DNA from: Archangium minus
GTDB lineage: Bacteria > Myxococcota > Myxococcia > Myxococcales > Myxococcaceae
DNA: 64,000 nt
Reading direction: 5' to 3'
Assembly: GCF_044360475.1 (NCBI RefSeq)
Contig: NZ_CP043494.1
Location: forward strand, 186,001-250,000
The notes below the pieces were generated by a model. The model was not told where the DNA came from and did no database searches. It was given only the letters and a program-made list of their open reading frames with translations. This document shows positions 59,771 to 64,000 of the stretch, in pieces (position 1 is the first letter of the stretch; each line of letters opens with the position of its first letter). Position numbers and translations under genes: made by a program.

Positions 59771-61138
59771 ATGAGGGGTTCAGAGAAGACTGGGGCGAAG
59801 CTGGAGTTCCTCGGACATGCCGGTTACGTCATCGAGCGCGGGCCGATGTATCTCGTCGTGGACCCGTGGGTGGACGGGGCGGCGTTCGACAACGGCTGGG
59901 ACCAGCTCGTGCCGGCGAAGCGCTTCGATCCGCAGCGGGTGACACACCTGTGGTTCAGCCACGAGCACCCAGACCACTTCAGCATCCCCGCCGTGAAGTC
60001 GATTCCGCCGGAGCGCCGGGCGGAGCTGACGGTGCTCTTCCAGGAGACGGCCGACAAGCGCGTGGTGGGCTTCCTGCGCAACAACGGCTACGGCCGCGTC
60101 ATCGAGGTGGGCTCGGGCGAGCGCAAGGACCTGGGTGACGGTGCGACGCTCACGACGGTGATGGCGCGCGACGGTGACTCGTGCCACCTGCTGGACCTGG
60201 GCGGGCTGCGCATCCTCAACTTCAACGACTGCTATTACACGTCCGTCGCCGAGGTGGAGGACGTGATGCACGCCATGGGCGTGAAGCCCGGCGAGGTGGA
60301 CCTGCTGACGACGCAGTTCTCCTACGCCAACTGGGTGGGCAACCCGGGCGACACGGAGCGGCGGCGGCACGCGGCGCGGCGTAAGCTGGACCATCTGGCC
60401 ATGCAGGTGCGCACCGTGCGCCCGCGCTTCGTGATGCCCTTCGCGTCCTTCGTGTACTTCTCGCACGAGGAGAACGCGTACCTGAACGACGGGGCAAACC
60501 TGCCGTCCATGGCGGTGGCGCGCGTGCGCGAGGAGGGCTTCCCCGCCCTCATGCTGTGCCCCGGCGACACGCTGGAGCTGTCCACGGAGGGCCTGCAGGC
60601 GGCGGTGGTGGCCACGGACGCGCGCGCGAAGGAGCTGGACGGCGCCGTGGAGGCGGTGCGCCGCGCCGAGAAGCCGCTGCGCAAGAGCGCCGCGGTGCCG
60701 CTGGAGGACGTGGTGGCCACGGTGCGCTCGGGCTTGGCGCGCCTGCGCAACGGCGTGTCCCAGGTGGACCGCACGCTCATGCGCCTGCGCCTGCCGCGCG
60801 CGGTGTTCGAGCTGAGCGACCACCGCTCCCTCATCGTCGTCGACCTGCTGGAGGACGTGCAGGTGCAGCCGCTCGGCATGCTGCAAGCGGACGTCATCCT
60901 GTCGAGCGAGGCGCTGCGCTTCTCGTTCGCCCAGGACTTCGGCTTCGACACGCTGCTCGTCAACGGCCGCTTCAAGGAGGCCCGTCCCGAGGGCGCCGAC
61001 GTGGTGATGACGCTGTGCGGGCAGTTTGGCTACGTGCGCCGCAAGGTGTCCCTGCTCGCCTCCATCGTCCGCCGCCGGTTCGTGCAGGCTCCCCGGCTGG
61101 CCCTGGAGCGGCTGCGCAATCGCGCGCTCGCTCCGTAA
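59771..61138 (+). CDS. UlaG-like metallo-beta-lactamase-fold hydrolase
   Basis: A 455-residue cytoplasmic protein starting at ATG 59771. The N-terminal ~230 residues form an MBL fold: LGHAGYVIERGPMYLVVDPW, zinc motif WFSHEHPDHFS, and the later metal ligand DGDSCHLLDLGGLRILNFND. MBL proteins of this UlaG/CMP-NeuAc-hydroxylase-like type may hydrolyse phospho-lactones or other ester bonds. The C-terminal ~220 residues (LRKSAAVPLEDVVATVRSGL to VMTLCGQFGYVRRKVSLL) are an extra domain of unknown role that contains conserved Asp and Phe. Transcribed alone. Confidence 0.78.
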   Translation: MRGSEKTGAKLEFLGHAGYVIERGPMYLVVDPWVDGAAFDNGWDQLVPAKRFDPQRVTHLWFSHEHPDHFSIPAVKSIPPERRAELTVLFQETADKRVVGFLRNNGYGRVIEVGSGERKDLGDGATLTTVMARDGDSCHLLDLGGLRILNFNDCYYTSVAEVEDVMHAMGVKPGEVDLLTTQFSYANWVGNPGDTERRRHAARRKLDHLAMQVRTVRPRFVMPFASFVYFSHEENAYLNDGANLPSMAVARVREEGFPALMLCPGDTLELSTEGLQAAVVATDARAKELDGAVEAVRRAEKPLRKSAAVPLEDVVATVRSGLARLRNGVSQVDRTLMRLRLPRAVFELSDHRSLIVVDLLEDVQVQPLGMLQADVILSSEALRFSFAQDFGFDTLLVNGRFKEARPEGADVVMTLCGQFGYVRRKVSLLASIVRRRFVQAPRLALERLRNRALAP

Positions 61139-61165
61139 CCATTTCCTGTCCCAAGGCAGAGGGCG

Positions 61166-63007
61166 TCAGCCGCCGAACGTGGCCGACGCCCACGCCGCCA
61201 GTTCGGCCCTTGCTGCCTCCAATGACGCGCTACCCGCGCCGTTGGTCACCAGCGCGAAGTGGAGCTTGGAGTCCCGTGTCGAGAGCAAGAGCCGGTTCAC
61301 GCCCGTGACGCCCGGTTCCGCCGCCGCAGCCACCGACTCGGCGCCGGTGTACGCGGGCACACCCCTGACCGAGCCGAGCGAGCTCACCACCGTCGTCGCG
61401 CCCGGCGCGAACGACGCGGGCAGGTGGAGTTCGGTGGGCGCCGTGCCGCCGTTGGACCGCCACACCAGCACGCCGAACTGCCCCGTGCCAACCAGTGCGC
61501 GCACCGCGGGCATCGTGTCGGGAAGCTTGTTCCACGTCAGCACGGTGCTGCCGTCGCGCGCCCGGTCCTCGTAGGTGAACGCCGCCGTCGTGCCCGCCAC
61601 GGCGCGCGGGAACAGCCGGTCTACCAGTCGTTCATCCACCGTCAGGGCGGCGGTGCCGTTGTCGTCGACGTGCACGGCGGAGAAGTGCTCGTCGTTCATC
61701 GCGTCTCCGTCGGTGTGAACCTTGTTGGGGTTGTCGTTCATCAGCTCGTGGTGCCGGTCGTAGTTGACGTCCCAGTGCCACTGGCTGCCCGACAGCACCG
61801 GACCGGACGACGCGGCCGACGCCCACCACTGCGCGCCGGACAGGCGCGAGTCGAGGCCTTGGTACATGGCCTTGAGCACGGTGGACTTCTTGTCAGAGGT
61901 GTTGCCGTCGACCGGGTGCCCGTACTCGGTCACGATGCCCGCCGTGCCCAGGGCCCGCGCGCGGTCGCGGATCTTGTTGAAGTCACCGGTGTACTGCCCG
62001 TCGCTGGCCTTGCCGGGCATCAGCACGCCAGACTGTGCCTTGCCGTCGTAGAAGTGCGTGTTGAACACGTAGCGCTGCCCGAGCGCCGGCACGTCGGTGA
62101 ACCCGCCGGGTTCGGCGAAGAAGTCGACGTTCTGGTTCCAGAAGACCAGCGGCTCGACGAACGCGGGCTTGTCCGCCCAGCCGACCTGGTCCATGCGTGC
62201 CCGGAACTGCTGGTGGAACGGCCACAGCAGGTCGCGCTCCCACTCGATACTGTCCTGGCCGGAGTCGTAGCGGCCGGCGTAGGGCTCGTTGAGCGGATCA
62301 ACGCCCACCACGAGCCGGAAGGCGTCGGCGGACAGCCGCGACTTCACCCGCGCCAGCGCTTCGCCGGCCGCGTATAGGAACTCGTCGCGGATGCGGATCG
62401 GCCCGGCGGAGGTGGTCACCTCGCGGTTGTGCCAGAAGTCATAGGTGGCGGCGGTGACGGCGTTGTTGTTCTTCATGTTCTGGCCCCAGTGGAAGCACAG
62501 GCCGCATGACTCGCGCGGGTAGCCGCCCGCTCGCACCACCCACTCCGGGGCACCGTCGCCGGTGTACCAGCTGTCGCGGTTGAACAGGTACCGCGAGTAC
62601 AGGTCCTGGTGGAAGTCCAGGTGGACGCGGATGCCCTGGTCGGTGAACGCGCTGATCTGCTCGGCCACCTTGTCCAGGTAGGCGATGTCGATGCGGCGGG
62701 GCTCGGGTTCGATCCACGCCCAGGTGAGCAGGAAGCGGACCGAGTTCGCGCCGGTCAGCCGCCGCATCGCCGCAGCGGAGGACCGGGCGTCGGCCGTGCT
62801 CGCGAACGGCAGGCCCCGGTACTCGGCGAGCTTGGCCGTGCCAGAGACGTTGAACCCCCGCAGCACCACCTCACGGCCGTACTGATCTCGGAACGCACCG
62901 TCGGCGACGTGCACCGTTGCGTCGTCGAACCAGAAGCGGTCCGCCGCACCGGCAGGCGTCACCAGCGACATCAGCAAGAACACCAGGAAGAGCACCGATC
63001 GCTTCAC
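61166..63007 (-). CDS. GH5 cellulase-family glycosidase, endoglycoceramidase-like
   Basis: About 613 residues. Start taken at GTG 63005-63007 because GGGGGGTGA lies 4-9 nt upstream and a good signal peptide follows (SVLFLVFLLMSLVTPAGAAD); ATG 63046 is an alternative. The GH5 barrel has acid/base E241 in GVDPLNEPYAG and nucleophile E361 in GIVTEYGHP. The arrangement resembles endoglycoceramidase relatives that cleave glycolipid headgroups. The C-terminal ~170 residues form a beta-sandwich. GTG start, signal and dense CG-rich codons look actinobacterial, suggesting horizontal transfer (inference). Confidence 0.8.
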   Translation of the reverse strand: MKRSVLFLVFLLMSLVTPAGAADRFWFDDATVHVADGAFRDQYGREVVLRGFNVSGTAKLAEYRGLPFASTADARSSAAAMRRLTGANSVRFLLTWAWIEPEPRRIDIAYLDKVAEQISAFTDQGIRVHLDFHQDLYSRYLFNRDSWYTGDGAPEWVVRAGGYPRESCGLCFHWGQNMKNNNAVTAATYDFWHNREVTTSAGPIRIRDEFLYAAGEALARVKSRLSADAFRLVVGVDPLNEPYAGRYDSGQDSIEWERDLLWPFHQQFRARMDQVGWADKPAFVEPLVFWNQNVDFFAEPGGFTDVPALGQRYVFNTHFYDGKAQSGVLMPGKASDGQYTGDFNKIRDRARALGTAGIVTEYGHPVDGNTSDKKSTVLKAMYQGLDSRLSGAQWWASAASSGPVLSGSQWHWDVNYDRHHELMNDNPNKVHTDGDAMNDEHFSAVHVDDNGTAALTVDERLVDRLFPRAVAGTTAAFTYEDRARDGSTVLTWNKLPDTMPAVRALVGTGQFGVLVWRSNGGTAPTELHLPASFAPGATTVVSSLGSVRGVPAYTGAESVAAAAEPGVTGVNRLLLSTRDSKLHFALVTNGAGSASLEAARAELAAWASATFGG

Positions 63008-63349
63008 CGAAGTCACCCCCCACGTCTGAAGGTAAGAGTGTTTCATATTCACGTAGCAGCTCAGCGGCGACGTAACCCCCGCCGGAAGGAGGGGCCGCCC
63101 CTGCCCCGCGATGTGCCTGTCAGGAAGCCGACAGCGACAGCTTCGATTCCCCGTGGGGCGCCTCGGACAACGGCGGCATGTCATCGCGCGAGCGGACGGG
63201 TTACACCATGAGGTCTCCGGCGGTGAACCGGTCCTCGCGCCCGGCAGCGCTGGAACGAGGCCGCGGTATCATCCGGTAGAGGATGCTTGTGCGGAGAGGA
63301 TGGCGGCGCAGGGCGCGCTATCGAGCATTTCCCCAAGGAGTGAAACATC
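63008..63349. other. Intergenic region with GST remnant
   Basis: About 340 bp between the GH5 and RidA genes. Apart from a 27-nt copy of GST coding sequence at 63211-63237 and the AAGGAG site before RidA, no gene or RNA was recognised. Confidence 0.45.
63211..63237 (-). pseudogene. Remnant of a glutathione S-transferase gene
   Basis: 27 nt (AGGTCTCCGGCGGTGAACCG then GTCCTCG) are identical to 57230-57256 inside the GST gene, where they encode the EDRFTAGDL helix start on the minus strand. Homology extends a few bases upstream (ACCATG) with a 3-nt deletion, then stops. It appears to be a scrap of a second, deleted GST gene. Confidence 0.5.
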
Positions 63350-63778
63350 ATGTCAAAGCAGACTCAGAGTGCCTCGTTTGTGCTGAAGAACCCGGCAGGC
63401 CTCTACGACCCAGCGCCCAATGGTTATTCACACCTGGCGGTGGTCGCCCCTGGGACACAGCTCGTCTATATCGCCGGGCAAGGAGGTGAGAACGAAGCGG
63501 GTGCGCTCCAGCCGGATTTCCAGCTGCAGGTTCGGCAAGCCTTTCGCAACCTGAGTACGGCGCTGACGGCCGCCGGAGCCCGGACGAGCGATATCGTCAA
63601 GCTTACGGTGCTCGTGGTGGACCATACCGAGGAGAAGTTGCGGGTTTTCGGGGCGGAGCTTGCGCAGGCGCTCGGAGACGGACCGAAGCCCACCTGCACG
63701 TTGATCCCCGTACCGAGGCTGGCTCTCGATGGAATGCTCTTCGAGGTCGAGGCGGTGGCCGCCCTTCCCGCGCGATGA
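63350..63778 (+). CDS. RidA-family protein
   Basis: A 142-residue RidA/YjgF/UK114 homologue: KNPAGLYDPAPNGYSHLAVV opening, LVYIAGQGGENEAG strand, TDIVKLTVLVVD-like segment SDIVKLTVLVVDHTEEKL and IPVPRLALDGMLFEVEAVA with the conserved Arg that binds the carboxylate and the final Glu. RidA trimers hydrolyse reactive enamine/imine intermediates from PLP enzymes. AAGGAG lies 12 nt before ATG 63350. Some key positions vary, so it may be a subgroup other than classical RidA. Transcribed alone. Confidence 0.88.
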   Translation: MSKQTQSASFVLKNPAGLYDPAPNGYSHLAVVAPGTQLVYIAGQGGENEAGALQPDFQLQVRQAFRNLSTALTAAGARTSDIVKLTVLVVDHTEEKLRVFGAELAQALGDGPKPTCTLIPVPRLALDGMLFEVEAVAALPAR

Positions 63779-63830
63779 GGCTCCCGGGGCACGACCCCGA
63801 GGAGGACGCGCTCCCCACCGCGCGGCGAGC

Positions 63831-64000
63831 GGCGAGGAGGCCGCGACCAAGCTGCGCAATGTCTACCGGGTGCTCCTCACGCGCGGGATGAGGGGCACCC
63901 AGCTGTTCATCCTGGACGCGGAGACGCGGGCTCACGTTGAGTCGTTCCTTCGGGGGCAGCGCGCGACGCGTGTGGCCTGCGCGACCGGCTCAGGGACTGG
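63831..64000 (+). pseudogene. C-terminal fragment of a DUF2075-type helicase
   Basis: The frame from 63831 reads EEAATKLRNVYRVLLTRGMR then GTQLFILDAETRAHVESFL and stays open to the edge. The NxYRVLLTRGMRG motif is the last helicase motif of DUF2075/Schlafen-like ATPases, where an Arg contacts ATP. No start, RBS or upstream helicase motifs precede it (63779-63830 is unrelated), so it is a 3' remnant. Confidence 0.6.

Overview
The window is high-GC bacterial DNA (by eye about 68-70% G+C) and looks like a chromosomal segment of a myxobacterium, probably of the Cystobacter/Archangium/Myxococcus group. The reasons are a serine/threonine kinase with a membrane anchor and a TPR tail, many lipoproteins with myxobacterial-style lipoboxes, a DUF6310/DUF5953-type lipoprotein toxin and immunity pair, an RCC1-repeat lipoprotein, TPR-rich operons and many secreted hydrolases. 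No database search was possible, so the lineage is inferred.

Layout. 0-13 kb: the tail of a sensor kinase, a TPR protein, a sigma-factor relic, a DUF2059 lipoprotein, tandem hotdog thioesterases, a GT39-like membrane glycosyltransferase and a propeller lipoprotein. These are followed by a leftward signalling cluster of kinase, TPR protein, AAA+ ATPase, small membrane protein and TPR membrane protein. 13-16.7 kb: a less GC-biased pair of lipoprotein genes, the first with a complete JAMM metalloprotease signature, then divergent bestrophin and beta-carbonic anhydrase genes. 16.7-28 kb: mainly secreted or periplasmic hydrolases (PD40-amidohydrolase, S8 protease, SGNH esterase, M28 peptidase, amidase) with a DUF2236 protein and a universal stress protein. 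28-31.3 kb: a three-gene polysaccharide-type operon (WecG/TagA transferase, acyltransferase 3, ATP-grasp ligase).

31.4-32.6 kb: a terminator, then a compact array of ten tRNA genes with unusual structures (very short D-loops, C33 in two anticodon loops, a rare Arg-GCG anticodon, CCA generally not encoded). This is the most unusual part of the window. 32.6-45 kb: accessory genes, including a second amidohydrolase, a divergent LysR/metallo-hydrolase pair, a GH114-type lipoprotein, a translationally coupled toxin and immunity pair resembling the SitA/SitI kin-discrimination system, and a GH13 alpha-glucosidase preceded by a perfect inverted repeat. 45-54 kb: an SGNH hydrolase, a pirin/MarR unit with matching operator-like sites, a cysteine-rich mini-lipoprotein, a glyoxalase/WYL-regulator pair, and divergent HAD phosphatase and DeoR genes whose starts are joined by a 14-bp perfect palindrome. 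54-64 kb: a 14-repeat RCC1 lipoprotein, a GST operon, a UlaG-like metallo-hydrolase, a GH5 glycosidase that looks imported from Actinobacteria, a RidA protein, and decayed fragments of a GST and of a DUF2075-type helicase at the right edge.

Regulation is visible at a few sites: a good -35/-10 pair for the S8 protease, GTTC-N6-GAAC sites before pirin and marR, the HAD/DeoR palindrome, the alpha-glucosidase hairpin, and four convincing stem-loop terminators. Three copies of a 34-nt palindromic extragenic repeat lie just outside genes.
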